From Polyangia bacterium (GTDB lineage Bacteria > Myxococcota_A > Polyangia > Nannocystales > Nannocystaceae), in the NCBI GenBank assembly GCA_030424595.1, contig JAUHWG010000025.1, positions 62,001 through 126,000 on the forward strand: 64,000 nucleotides of DNA, given 5' to 3'. The notes under the pieces were generated by a model. The model searched no databases. It saw only the letters and a program-made list of their open reading frames with translations, and was not told the origin of the DNA. Positions within the stretch are counted from its first letter, which is position 1; each line of letters opens with the position of its first letter. Of the stretch, positions 1 to 8,089 are shown in pieces. A program made the position numbers and the translations under genes.

Positions 1-702
1 TCCGACGATGGCATCTCGCCGACCGTCGTCACCTACACCGACGATCGCGGCCTCTTCGAGCTCGATCGCCTGACCCCGGGGGGCGCCGAGATCGAGGTCG
101 ATCACCCGAACTTCGCCCCCTATGAGCGGCGCATGCGGGTGCCGCCGCGGGCTGACGGGCGCCTCGTGGAGATCGGGCTGAGCGCCGGCTGGCTGCTCGC
201 GGTCCACGTCCGCGCGAGCGGCAGCGGCGATCCGATCGCCGGGGCCAAGGTCCGGGTCGGCGATCAGGTGACCGCGACCGACGCCGCTGGCGACGCGCTC
301 GTCCGTCGCCTCGCCCGTGCCCGCGTCGACGTGACGATCGAGGCCGAGGGCTGGGTGCGGGAGCGCTCCAGCGTCGCCCGGCCGGAGGACGATGAGGGCG
401 ATCTGGTCGTCGATCTCGAGGAGGGGGCCGCGATCGAGGGGAGCATCCAGGACGAGCGGGGCGAGCCTGTCGTCAAGGCGCAGATCTCGATCCGCGACCG
501 CCGTAGCGGCGAGCTGGTGGCCGAGACCGAGAGCGACGCGGACGGCGTGTGGCGGGTCGATCGCCTCTCCGAGGGCGACGTCATCGTCGAGGCGACCCCG
601 CCGGGGGACCTGGCGGAGATCCTCGCGCCGGTCAGCGAGAACTCCGACGTTCTCCGGGGACGTGTAACCCGCGGCGTCGCCCTGCGTTTCGATCGGCTAT
701 GA
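1..702 (+). CDS. Carboxypeptidase-regulatory/Ig-like repeat protein, 5' truncated
   Basis: The frame is open from the first base of the window, so the start lies upstream; 233 codons are visible before the TGA. The visible part is a chain of short beta-sandwich-like units. Each holds a pattern such as GEPVVKAQISIRDRRSGELV, then a D-x-D-G-x-W/F-x-x-D-R-L turn (for example DADGVWRVDRL near the end and DDRGLFELDRL at the start), typical of carboxypeptidase regulatory-like (CarboxypepD_reg) repeats. At least three units are visible. Such repeats usually make rigid extracellular stalks or protein-contact modules. No catalytic motif is visible in this fragment, so the function of the whole protein cannot be stated. 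Repeat family probable, role unknown. Confidence 0.7.
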   Translation, partial: SDDGISPTVVTYTDDRGLFELDRLTPGGAEIEVDHPNFAPYERRMRVPPRADGRLVEIGLSAGWLLAVHVRASGSGDPIAGAKVRVGDQVTATDAAGDALVRRLARARVDVTIEAEGWVRERSSVARPEDDEGDLVVDLEEGAAIEGSIQDERGEPVVKAQISIRDRRSGELVAETESDADGVWRVDRLSEGDVIVEATPPGDLAEILAPVSENSDVLRGRVTRGVALRFDRL

Positions 703-759
703 TGCCGCCCGGCGGCCGTGAGCGCGCGCGAGCGGCCGCATCAGGAAGAGCCCCCGAAG

Positions 760-1320
760 ATGACCTACCGTTCGATCATTGCCCCCTCGTCTGTCCTTAG
801 CGCCCTCGCCCTCGTCTTCGCGGTCGGCTGTGGCGGCGACAAGGAGACCGCGGCGCCCGCCTCGTCGAGCGCCGCGGAGGCCGCTGCTGGCCCCGCTGCT
901 GGCGCAGACGACGCTGCCGCACCCAAGGCGCCCGAAGGCGAGAAGACCAAGGTCATCGACGGGCCGGATCCCGCCGACGAGCGCTTCACGGTGAAGATCG
1001 ATCCCCCCGCGGACGCGAGCGTCGGCGCCGAGGGCAAGGTCAAGGTCACGGTCCTGCCCAAGGAGCCCTGGCACATGAACCTCGACTACCCGACCTCGCT
1101 GGCGGTCAATTCGCCCACCGACGTCAAGCTCGCCAAGGAGAGCCTCGCGAAGGAGGACGTGCTCCGCCTGGAGGACTCTGGGCTCGAGTACGAGGTGGCC
1201 TTCACCCCGAGCGCCGCCGGCGACAAGAGCTTCACCGGCGAGCTCAAGTTCGCGGTCTGTCAGGACGACGCCTGCGCGCCTGTCACCCAGGCTGTCGACT
1301 TCCGCGTCGCGGTGAAGTAG
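760..1320 (+). CDS. Lipoprotein with DsbD N-terminal-like domain
   Basis: A 186-aa protein. I chose the ATG at 760 because it gives a proper lipoprotein signal (hydrophobic stretch then VGC, lipidated Cys at residue 24) and has a GGAAGAG Shine-Dalgarno-like stretch upstream; an in-frame GTG at 718 would add a charged, non-signal extension. After the signal comes an Ala/Ser-rich linker (residues 25-70), then a beta-rich domain of about 110 aa ending with FAVCQDDACAPV. The paired cysteines followed by P resemble the DsbD alpha (N-terminal) domain, which passes electrons to periplasmic thiol proteins. No transmembrane DsbD part follows, so it is a free-standing lipoprotein. Family assignment is inference from the motif. 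Confidence 0.65.
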   Translation: MTYRSIIAPSSVLSALALVFAVGCGGDKETAAPASSSAAEAAAGPAAGADDAAAPKAPEGEKTKVIDGPDPADERFTVKIDPPADASVGAEGKVKVTVLPKEPWHMNLDYPTSLAVNSPTDVKLAKESLAKEDVLRLEDSGLEYEVAFTPSAAGDKSFTGELKFAVCQDDACAPVTQAVDFRVAVK

Positions 1321-1405
1321 CGACGAGCCCCCCCCGCGCGCTGCCGCCCCGCTCGAGTTTAGCCAGCGGCGTGGCGACGAGGTCGACGGTACAATCGCCG
1401 GCCCG

Positions 1406-3724
1406 ATGCCCGTCTCGTCATCTCCGAAAGAGCGGATCGCCGCGATCGCAGGGTCGGTCGCGGATGAGTTTGAGGCCACCCGTCAGATCCTGTCCTTTGA
1501 CGAGTGGTTTGAGCTCCTCTGCGCAAACCCGCGGACCCACGCTCGCAACGCAGCGCAGTACCTCCGCGACGCCTTTGACTTCTTCGGCCGTCGCGAGGTC
1601 CGCAACCCGAGCGGGAAGATCAGCCGCTTTCGCCTCTTCGACTGCGAGTTCGACGGGGGACATCGCCTCGTCGGCCAAGAGGCGGCGCAGTGCGGCCTCT
1701 ACGACGCGATCGAAGGCTTCGTCCGGATCGGTCGGGTCAACAAGATGCTCCTCCTCCACGGCCCCAACGGGTCGGCGAAGACGACGATGCTGGAGGCCCT
1801 CCACCGGGCCCTGGAGGCCTACTCGCGCTCGGAGGAGGGGGCCCTCTATCGCTTCTCTTGGGTCTTCCCGACCAAGGTCGCGGCCAGGGGGTCGATAGGC
1901 TTCGGCCTCGCCGACTACACCGATCCCGCCGGTGCCTTCAGCGAGGGCTCCTCCTACGCCCGCCTGCGGACCGCGGCGATCGAGGCCAAGCTCGGCGACG
2001 AGGTCAAGGACCCGCCGCTCTTCCTGATCCCGAAGACCCAGCGCGCTCGCCTCCTGGAGGATCTCTGCGCCGACGACGAGACCTTCGTCCTCAGCGACGT
2101 CGTCAAGGGCGGCGAGCTCTCCCAGCGCAACCGGAGGATCTTCGACGGTCTCCTCGCGAGCTACGGGGGCGAGCTGGCCAAGGTCTACCAGCACATCCAG
2201 GTCGAGCGCCTCTTCCTCAGCCGGACCTACCGCAGCGGCCTCGTCACCGTCGAGCCGAAGCAGGCGGTCGACGCCCGCTCGTTCGCGGTGACCGGAGATC
2301 GGGCCTTCGCCAGCCTGCCGGCGAGCATCGGCGGTCAGGTGCTCTTCGCCTGTCAGGGGGACCTCGTCGACGCCAACCGCGGCGTGATCAACTACAGCGA
2401 CCTGCTCAAGCGACCCTACGAGCACTACAAGTATCTCCTGACCGCGACCGAGTCCGGCAAGGTCGCGCTCGACCACGTGATGCTCGGCCTCGACGTCGTC
2501 TTCACCGGCTCCGCCAACGACCTCAACCTGCTCGAGTTTCGGACCCTCCGCCCCGGCGAGTACCAGAGCCTGCGCGGCCGCCTGGAGCTGATCCCCGTCC
2601 CGTACCTGCTCGACTATCGGGTCGAGCGGCGGGTCTACCAGGAGCAGGTCGGCGATCTGCTCCGCGGCATCCACATCGCCCCGCACGTGACGGCGATCCT
2701 CGCCCTTTGGGGGGTGATGACGCGGCTTCGCCCGCCAAACCCGGAGAACTACCCCGAGAAGCTCGCCGCGGTGCTGCGCGGCCTGACGCCCCTCGAGAAG
2801 GCCGACCTCTACTCCTACGGGCGAGTGCCCACCGGCCTCACGAGCGAGGAGGCCCGCGAGCTCCTCGCCGCGGTCCCGCACATGTACGAGGAGCGCTTCC
2901 CGATGGCCGTCGTCGGTGACCAACCGCTCGGCGACTACGAGGGGTCCTTCGGCGCCAGCGTCCGCGATCTCAAGCGCCTCCTCCTGGCCGTCGCCTCCGA
3001 GCCGGGGATCCGCTCGATCACCGTGCCTCGGCTCTTCCGCGAGCTCCGCCGCTATTGCGGCGATACGATGCAGCATCGCTGGATGGGCCTCGCCCCGCAG
3101 GCCGGTTTTCACAGCCTGGACGGGGAGGGGAGCGTGACCGAGTCCGCTTGGGAGCGCTGGCTCGATCTCTCCGATCGTGAGGTGCGCGAGGCGATGGGCC
3201 TGGTCGACGAGGTGCGCTACCTCGATCTCTTCCGCCGCTATGTCGTCCACGTCTCGCACTTCATCAAGCGCGAGCGGCTCTTCGACCCCGTCACCGGCGT
3301 CCTCACCGATCCCGACGTGAAGTTCATGAAGAGCCTCGAGGAGACGATGGATCCCAACGCAGGACCCTCGTTTCGGGCGGACGTGCTCTCGCGGATCGGC
3401 GCCTGGGCCCTCTCCCATCCCGAGGAGGAGCCGGACTATCCGGCGATCTTCTCCGACTACTTCGGCCGCCTGCGCGAGGACTACTACCGCCAGCAGAAGT
3501 CGACCGTCGCCAAGGGGATCGCGAGGATGCTCGAGCTCTTGGGTGACGGCGATGAGCGGCCGCGGGAGTCGGTCAGCCTCTCGGTGTCCGAAGAGGAGAA
3601 GAGCCGGAAGGCCCTCGCCGCGCTCCTCGGCGACGACGACAACGAGGGCTCGACCCGCGGCGACAGGCATACCCGCAGCAGCCTCCGCGAGGCGCTCGTC
3701 CTGCTCTCAAAAGAGCGCTACTAG
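1406..3724 (+). CDS. prkA: PrkA family serine protein kinase (AAA-type)
   Basis: A 772-aa protein with the PrkA architecture: an N-terminal segment (SFDEWFELLCANP, residues 30-42) leading into an AAA-like nucleotide-binding domain with P-loop GPNGSAKTT at residues 119-127, the characteristic YRFSWVFP stretch, and a long C-terminal part. PrkA proteins are cytoplasmic ATP-binding proteins linked to stress and sporulation responses; kinase versus AAA-protease activity is debated. The usual length is about 640-690 aa, so this one carries roughly 90 extra residues, partly a charged C-terminal tail. The usual partners YeaH (DUF444) and SpoVR are not next to it here. Start is the first ATG of the conserved frame. 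A 750-aa open frame on the opposite strand is a GC-rich shadow. Confidence 0.9.
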   Translation: MPVSSSPKERIAAIAGSVADEFEATRQILSFDEWFELLCANPRTHARNAAQYLRDAFDFFGRREVRNPSGKISRFRLFDCEFDGGHRLVGQEAAQCGLYDAIEGFVRIGRVNKMLLLHGPNGSAKTTMLEALHRALEAYSRSEEGALYRFSWVFPTKVAARGSIGFGLADYTDPAGAFSEGSSYARLRTAAIEAKLGDEVKDPPLFLIPKTQRARLLEDLCADDETFVLSDVVKGGELSQRNRRIFDGLLASYGGELAKVYQHIQVERLFLSRTYRSGLVTVEPKQAVDARSFAVTGDRAFASLPASIGGQVLFACQGDLVDANRGVINYSDLLKRPYEHYKYLLTATESGKVALDHVMLGLDVVFTGSANDLNLLEFRTLRPGEYQSLRGRLELIPVPYLLDYRVERRVYQEQVGDLLRGIHIAPHVTAILALWGVMTRLRPPNPENYPEKLAAVLRGLTPLEKADLYSYGRVPTGLTSEEARELLAAVPHMYEERFPMAVVGDQPLGDYEGSFGASVRDLKRLLLAVASEPGIRSITVPRLFRELRRYCGDTMQHRWMGLAPQAGFHSLDGEGSVTESAWERWLDLSDREVREAMGLVDEVRYLDLFRRYVVHVSHFIKRERLFDPVTGVLTDPDVKFMKSLEETMDPNAGPSFRADVLSRIGAWALSHPEEEPDYPAIFSDYFGRLREDYYRQQKSTVAKGIARMLELLGDGDERPRESVSLSVSEEEKSRKALAALLGDDDNEGSTRGDRHTRSSLREALVLLSKERY

Positions 3725-3926
3725 CAGCATCGACGCTGGCGGCTCCGCCAGTACCTGCACGACGGCCCGGTAGAGCTGCGCTCTGTCGAAGCCGCGACGA
3801 CCCACGATTGCAGCGTGAGAGCCCACGTGCCTCGCACCAGGGGCGTCCTAGACGCGCGTGGTCGGGAACAATGCGAGCGAGCGCTGAAAGCGCGGTCACG
3901 GTCGATCGTCGCTCGCTCAAGACAAG

Positions 3927-3958
3927 GGGGACAGGAGAGGGGAGGCCCTCCTGTCCTC
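3927..3958. terminator. Hairpin between convergent prkA and S1-protein genes
   Basis: GGACAGGAG (3929-3937) and CTCCTGTCC (3948-3956) are perfect 9-bp arms round a 10-nt loop, extendable by two more pairs (one G-U). It lies in the 254-bp convergent gap, 21 bp beyond the stop of the leftward S1 gene. No long T-run follows on either strand, so this is a plausible but not classic terminator. Confidence 0.4.
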
Positions 3959-3978
3959 GCTCTCCACAGGCTCAGCTC

Positions 3979-5169
3979 CTAGCGGGCCGAGAGCTTGTCG
4001 CGGAGGAGGTCGCCCAGGCTGCCGAGGCTCCCGCTCTTGGCCTTCTTCTTGGCTTGGTTGAAGTCGCGGTAGTTCGAGCGCTCCTCGGCGCGGGCGACCC
4101 CGCGGATGCTGAGGCGGAGGCGGCCCTCGCTGTCACGGCCGAGGAGCACCGCCTGGACCTCCTTGCCCACGGGATAGGCCCGCTTGGGATCGGCCCCCGG
4201 GGCGAGCTCCAGCTCGCGCAGCGGGACCAGGCCGCGGCCCTGCTCGGTGTCGACGAAGACGCCGAAGGAGGTGACGTCGCCGACCGTACCGTCGAGGATC
4301 TGATCTTGCTTGCCGCCCTGCGCACGGGGAGCGGCCGCGTCGTCGCCGGTCCGCAGCGAGAGGCTGATCTTGAGGTCGTTGGGGTTGCCGTCGCGGGGCT
4401 GGATCGAGAGCACCCGGACGCGGACCGTCTCGCCGACCTGGAGCACGTCCTCGACCCGCTCGACGCGGCCGCCGGTGAGCTCCGAGATGTGGGCCAGCCC
4501 CTCCATGCCGCCGATGTCGATGAAGGCTCCGTAGGGCTGGACGGTCTTGACGATGCCCTCGAGCTCCGCGCCCTCCTTGAGCTCGGCCCGGAGCGCGAGC
4601 GCTCGCTCGGCCCGCTCGTCGGCGAGGACCGCCTTGCGCGAGACGATCACGGAGCGGCCGGCGTCGCGGACCTCGATGACCTTGAACTGGACCCGCTGAT
4701 CGACCAGGGGCTCCAGGTCCTTGATGAAGCCGATGTCGACCTGGGAGGCCGGGCAGAAGGCACGCACGCCGCCGATCTCGACCTCGAGGCCGCCCTTGAC
4801 CGCCTTCGTGAAGGTGCCGTCGATCGGCGCCCCGCTCTGGTGGGCGAGGTCGATCGCGGCGAGGTCAACCCCGCCCTTGCGGCCTAGGGAGGTGACCAGC
4901 TCGATGCCCTTGCGGCCGGCGCTGGCGACCCGAGCGCGGAGACGATCGCCGACGGCGACGGTCAGCTTGCCCTCGCGATCGCTGAGCTGCTCGCGCTGGA
5001 TCGTGGCCTCGGACTTGGCGCCGACGTCGACAAAGATGTTGTCTTTGCCGATCGCGACGATGATCCCCTCGACTTGCTCGCCTGGCTTGACCCGACGGGC
5101 GATTCGGGCAGCCTGGCGGGGCTGCTCGGCCTCAAACATCGCGGCGAAGTCTTCGTCTTGCTGAGCCAT
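3979..5169 (-). CDS. S1 RNA-binding domain protein, ribosomal protein S1-like
   Basis: A 396-aa protein with four OB-fold S1 repeats: roughly residues 25-90 (EGIIVAIGKDNIFVDVGAKS), 95-165 (degenerate), 180-250 (EGIVKTVQPYGAFIDIGGMEG, the best match) and 275-345 (DGTVGDVTSFGVFVDTEQGRG). S1 domains bind single-stranded RNA; four-repeat proteins of this kind are commonly called S1-like and act in translation or RNA decay. The start at 5169 (MAQQDEDF) is preferred over the in-frame upstream ATG at 5205, which adds a poor 12-residue extension. E. coli RpsA has six repeats, so this may be a paralogue and not the essential S1. Confidence 0.85.
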   Translation of the reverse strand: MAQQDEDFAAMFEAEQPRQAARIARRVKPGEQVEGIIVAIGKDNIFVDVGAKSEATIQREQLSDREGKLTVAVGDRLRARVASAGRKGIELVTSLGRKGGVDLAAIDLAHQSGAPIDGTFTKAVKGGLEVEIGGVRAFCPASQVDIGFIKDLEPLVDQRVQFKVIEVRDAGRSVIVSRKAVLADERAERALALRAELKEGAELEGIVKTVQPYGAFIDIGGMEGLAHISELTGGRVERVEDVLQVGETVRVRVLSIQPRDGNPNDLKISLSLRTGDDAAAPRAQGGKQDQILDGTVGDVTSFGVFVDTEQGRGLVPLRELELAPGADPKRAYPVGKEVQAVLLGRDSEGRLRLSIRGVARAEERSNYRDFNQAKKKAKSGSLGSLGDLLRDKLSAR

Positions 5170-5260
5170 AAGGGGCGGAGGATCGCACTCGCGCGCCCCA
5201 TACACAAGGGGCGGAGGGCTCTTGGCCTGCGTGCCTCGCTCCTCGTCGCCGTCTGCGCGG

Positions 5261-6739
5261 CTACTTCTTCCGCTTCTTCGAGCGCGGGACCTCGATCGTC
5301 CCGCCCAGCGGCTTCATGTCCGGCATCGGCGGGAAATCCTCGGTGATCGTCATCGGCCGCCAGTTCTGCATGACGTCGATGTAGCCCTCCTTTTTGAGCC
5401 GGATCTCGTGGATCGTATCGTCGCCGACCGGGATCTCGAGCTGGCAGGGGGCCGTGCACTTGCGCTCTCCGTCGAGCCAGACCTCGGCCTCTTCGATGTT
5501 GGTCCTGATCAGCGGTCGGCTCAGGGGGAGCGCGAGCTCCTGGCCGCCGGTCGAGCCGGTCGCCTCCGCCGCGTCGTTGGCCGTGTCGACCTCGTCGCCG
5601 TTGTTGGTGGCCAGGACCGCGGCGATGACGATGACGGACACCGCGGCGATCGCCAGGAGGATGACCATCCCCCGGCCGCGGGCCTCGTTCTCGACGGTCG
5701 CCAAGGTCGCCGTCGGCGACTGCGAGAGCGTCGTCGGCGATGGGCCGCTGGGGAGGGCGTTGAGGCTTCGCGGGGTGTGCGAGAGGAGATCGTTCGGCGG
5801 CGGAGCGCGGCCCTCGTCGGTCGCTCGGACGACGCTCATGCACTGGCTGATGAGCTCGGCGAAGCGACCTGCGCTCTGGATCCGCTTGCTCCGGTCCTTT
5901 CGCAGCGCCCGCATGAGCAGGCGGTTGGTCGCCTGGTTGCCGTTGCGCAGCGGCGGCACCTTGGCCCGGACGTGCTTGAGCATCGTCGCCATCGGCGTCT
6001 CGGCGGTGAAGGGCGGGCGCCCCTCGATCATCTCGTAGAGGATCACGCCGAGGGAGTAGATGTCCGTGCGGTGGTCGAGCTTCTGCCCGTTGCACTGCTC
6101 CGGTGACATGTACTGCGGGGTGCCGAAGACCTCGCCCGCCTGGGTGAGCTTCAGCGAGTCCGCGCCGCCGGCGATCCCGAAGTCGAGCACCTTGAGCACG
6201 GTCGTCACGCCGACGGTCTCGATGAAGAGATTGTCCGGCTTGAGATCGCGGTGATAGACCTCGTGCTCGTGGGCCTCCGAGAGGCTCTCGGCGATCTGCT
6301 TGGCGTACTCCAACGCCTGGATCTCGGGGATCCGCCCGCGCTCGAGCCGCTCTGAGAGGCTCTCGCCGGTGAGCAGCTCCATCACCATGTAGGGGCGGCC
6401 GTCGTCGGTCTCACCGTGCTCGTAGACGCGGATCGTCGACGGGTGGCGGAACTGGGTGGTGACCTCGATCTCGCGGCGGAAGCGGGTGATGAACTTCTTG
6501 TCGGAGAGGCACTCGCGGCGCATCAGCTTGATCGCGACGTCGCGATCGACCTGCATGTCCAGCGCACGGTAGACGACGCCCATGCCGCCCTCGCCCAGGA
6601 GGCGCGAGATCTTGAAGCGGCCGCTGATAATCCGGCCAATGTCACCGCGGTTCACGTTGATCTCGATTGACGATGCGGAGGCCTCCCGAGGGTCTGGGCG
6701 GGGGCCTCGAGGAGAGTTCGATCGGGGGCGCGTGGGCAT
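5261..6739 (-). CDS. Membrane Ser/Thr protein kinase with C-terminal PEGA domain
   Basis: A 492-aa Hanks-type kinase. The kinase domain spans about residues 41-305: glycine loop GEGGMG (49-54), catalytic Lys71, HRDLKPDN (163-170), DFG (186-188) and APE-like SPE (212-214), all intact. A Ser/Pro-rich juxtamembrane part leads to one transmembrane helix (about 358-378). The outside part carries a PEGA-like domain (about 411-460, EVWLDGERKCTAPCQLEIPV) with a Cys pair, and the protein ends in a basic tail. PEGA domains are thought to bind cell-surface components, so this is a likely transmembrane sensor kinase. It is a single gene between the S1 and extensin-like genes, with a possible operator upstream (6771-6799). 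Confidence 0.92.
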   Translation of the reverse strand: MPTRPRSNSPRGPRPDPREASASSIEINVNRGDIGRIISGRFKISRLLGEGGMGVVYRALDMQVDRDVAIKLMRRECLSDKKFITRFRREIEVTTQFRHPSTIRVYEHGETDDGRPYMVMELLTGESLSERLERGRIPEIQALEYAKQIAESLSEAHEHEVYHRDLKPDNLFIETVGVTTVLKVLDFGIAGGADSLKLTQAGEVFGTPQYMSPEQCNGQKLDHRTDIYSLGVILYEMIEGRPPFTAETPMATMLKHVRAKVPPLRNGNQATNRLLMRALRKDRSKRIQSAGRFAELISQCMSVVRATDEGRAPPPNDLLSHTPRSLNALPSGPSPTTLSQSPTATLATVENEARGRGMVILLAIAAVSVIVIAAVLATNNGDEVDTANDAAEATGSTGGQELALPLSRPLIRTNIEEAEVWLDGERKCTAPCQLEIPVGDDTIHEIRLKKEGYIDVMQNWRPMTITEDFPPMPDMKPLGGTIEVPRSKKRKK

Positions 6740-6770
6740 CGGGGCGGTCTGGCCGCTCGTCGGTGCGAGC

Positions 6771-6799
6771 TGTCACTGGGTATAGTCCCTTGAGTGACA
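6771..6799. promoter_or_regulatory. Inverted repeat upstream of kinase gene, possible operator
   Basis: TGTCACT (6771-6777) and AGTGACA (6793-6799) are perfect 7-bp arms separated by 15 bp, so the half-site centres are 22 bp apart, two helical turns. The spacer holds TATAGT/ACTATA, which could be part of a -10 element for the leftward kinase gene starting at 6739. It is locally AT-richer than its surroundings. Function is inferred from position only. Confidence 0.35.
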
Positions 6800-6902
6800 C
6801 GAAATGTGTAGGGGGTAGCGCCACAGCGCATGACCCGCACTGAGTTCGCGCGAGGGGGCCCTCGGGGCCGCGGGGACGATGTTTGTCGGCTGCGGGGTCG
6901 GC

Positions 6903-7895
6903 CTAGCGACCGGCGAGGCTCACGTAGGGGTCCACGGGAGAGCGCTGATCGGCCTTGAGATCTAGGTGGAGGTGATTGTAGTGGGCGCGATCGTGATCGG
7001 GCGTCAGGATCGTGTGCAGGAGGCCGTGGCGGACGCCTTCGCAGACGAGCGCGTGGTAGATCTCCGACGCCGAGGCCCGGTCAGGGGGCGCTGCCGCGAC
7101 CTGCGGACAGCTCCGGAGGCGCCGCTTTCGGTAGTTCTGCTCGACCTTGGCGATGTCCTCACCGGCGCGGCGAAAGCCGAGGAAGTCGACGGCGAGGCCG
7201 ACGTTGTGCTGGCTTCGGGGTTTGGCGAGCGCCGCCTTTCCCCCGCGCAGGGACGAAAAATAGGCGATCTCGACGACCCCGTAGCTGGCGAGCCAACGGG
7301 TGAAGGGGACCATCGCCGCGACCATTCGGCAGTCCCAGATCGTGTGGATGTCGGTGGCCTCGTTCTCCGACCAGGGGATCCTCCAGGTGACCCCGGCGAT
7401 GGGCCCCGTGAGCCGCACCGGAATGTCGACGGAGCGGGCCTCCCGGCGGCTCACCGGCGAGAAGGGGACCTCGCTCTGGCGGAGGTAGGCGTGGCACTGA
7501 CGGGTGTTCATCGCCATCAGCGCGTTGGCGTCGGGGTAGCCGCGCAGATCGGGGCGAGGGCTAGGCGGGCGCGCCGACGGGCGAGGGCGCGGGGTCGGCT
7601 GCGGTCTTGTCGGGCGGGTCGTCGGCGGGGCCGGCCGCGGCTGCGGCGTGACCCCGGGCTGGGGGCTCGGCCCGGGCTGGGGGCTCGGACCGGGGGCCTT
7701 CGCCGAGGGCGGCGTCTCCTCGGCGCACTTGGCCTTGCCCAGGCGTGTGAGGAGGCCCCACCGATGCTTCCACCGCTTGCAGGCGGGGGGGCGATGTTTC
7801 GGCAGGTTCCAGCGCGGCGCGCTCGACCAGCCGGGGTTCGCAGCCTCGGCGGTCGTCGGGGCGGTGGAGAGCGTGAGGCCCATCAGAAGGGCCAT
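6903..7895 (-). CDS. Exported extensin-like C-terminal domain protein
   Basis: A 330-aa secreted protein. The start at 7895 gives a standard signal peptide (MALLMGLTLSTAPTTAEA) and has AGGGTGGG just upstream; the same frame can start earlier at 7970 (ATG) or 8006 (TTG). After the signal comes a Pro-rich linker with PSPQPG repeats (about residues 70-130) and then an extensin-like_C domain: CHAYLRQ near the start, WRIPWSENEATD, IWDCRM, SQHNVGLAVDF and YNHLHLDLK. The H-x-x-G-x-A-x-D and H-x-H-x-D patterns resemble M15-type zinc peptidases, so a peptidoglycan-acting role in the periplasm is likely. This is inference; the family is poorly characterised. Confidence 0.75.
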   Translation of the reverse strand: MALLMGLTLSTAPTTAEAANPGWSSAPRWNLPKHRPPACKRWKHRWGLLTRLGKAKCAEETPPSAKAPGPSPQPGPSPQPGVTPQPRPAPPTTRPTRPQPTPRPRPSARPPSPRPDLRGYPDANALMAMNTRQCHAYLRQSEVPFSPVSRREARSVDIPVRLTGPIAGVTWRIPWSENEATDIHTIWDCRMVAAMVPFTRWLASYGVVEIAYFSSLRGGKAALAKPRSQHNVGLAVDFLGFRRAGEDIAKVEQNYRKRRLRSCPQVAAAPPDRASASEIYHALVCEGVRHGLLHTILTPDHDRAHYNHLHLDLKADQRSPVDPYVSLAGR

Positions 7896-8089
7896 AACCC
7901 ACCCTAGACCGCTGCTAGGTCGCTTTGCGGGATCGGCGCCCTGCGGTGCTCCGATGTGCGGCCTAGGCATACATGGCAGTCTCGACGAGGAGGCCCATGC
8001 GAGCAAGAATTGGGCGTTTGTTCTGGCCCCAAGGGCGGGAGCGGGCGTCTTGATCGGCCTCGGGGGTGCTCGTATGGTCGCCCACGGCC

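Noticed and set aside
1418..3670. A 750-aa open frame on the minus strand over prkA.
   Set aside because: It is an antisense shadow in GC-rich DNA; its composition is Arg/Leu/Glu-rich with no motif, and the plus strand has a clear PrkA.
7896..8089. Cobalamin riboswitch ahead of icmF.
   Set aside because: The divergent gap is short and I see no B12-box-like sequence; nothing supports it.
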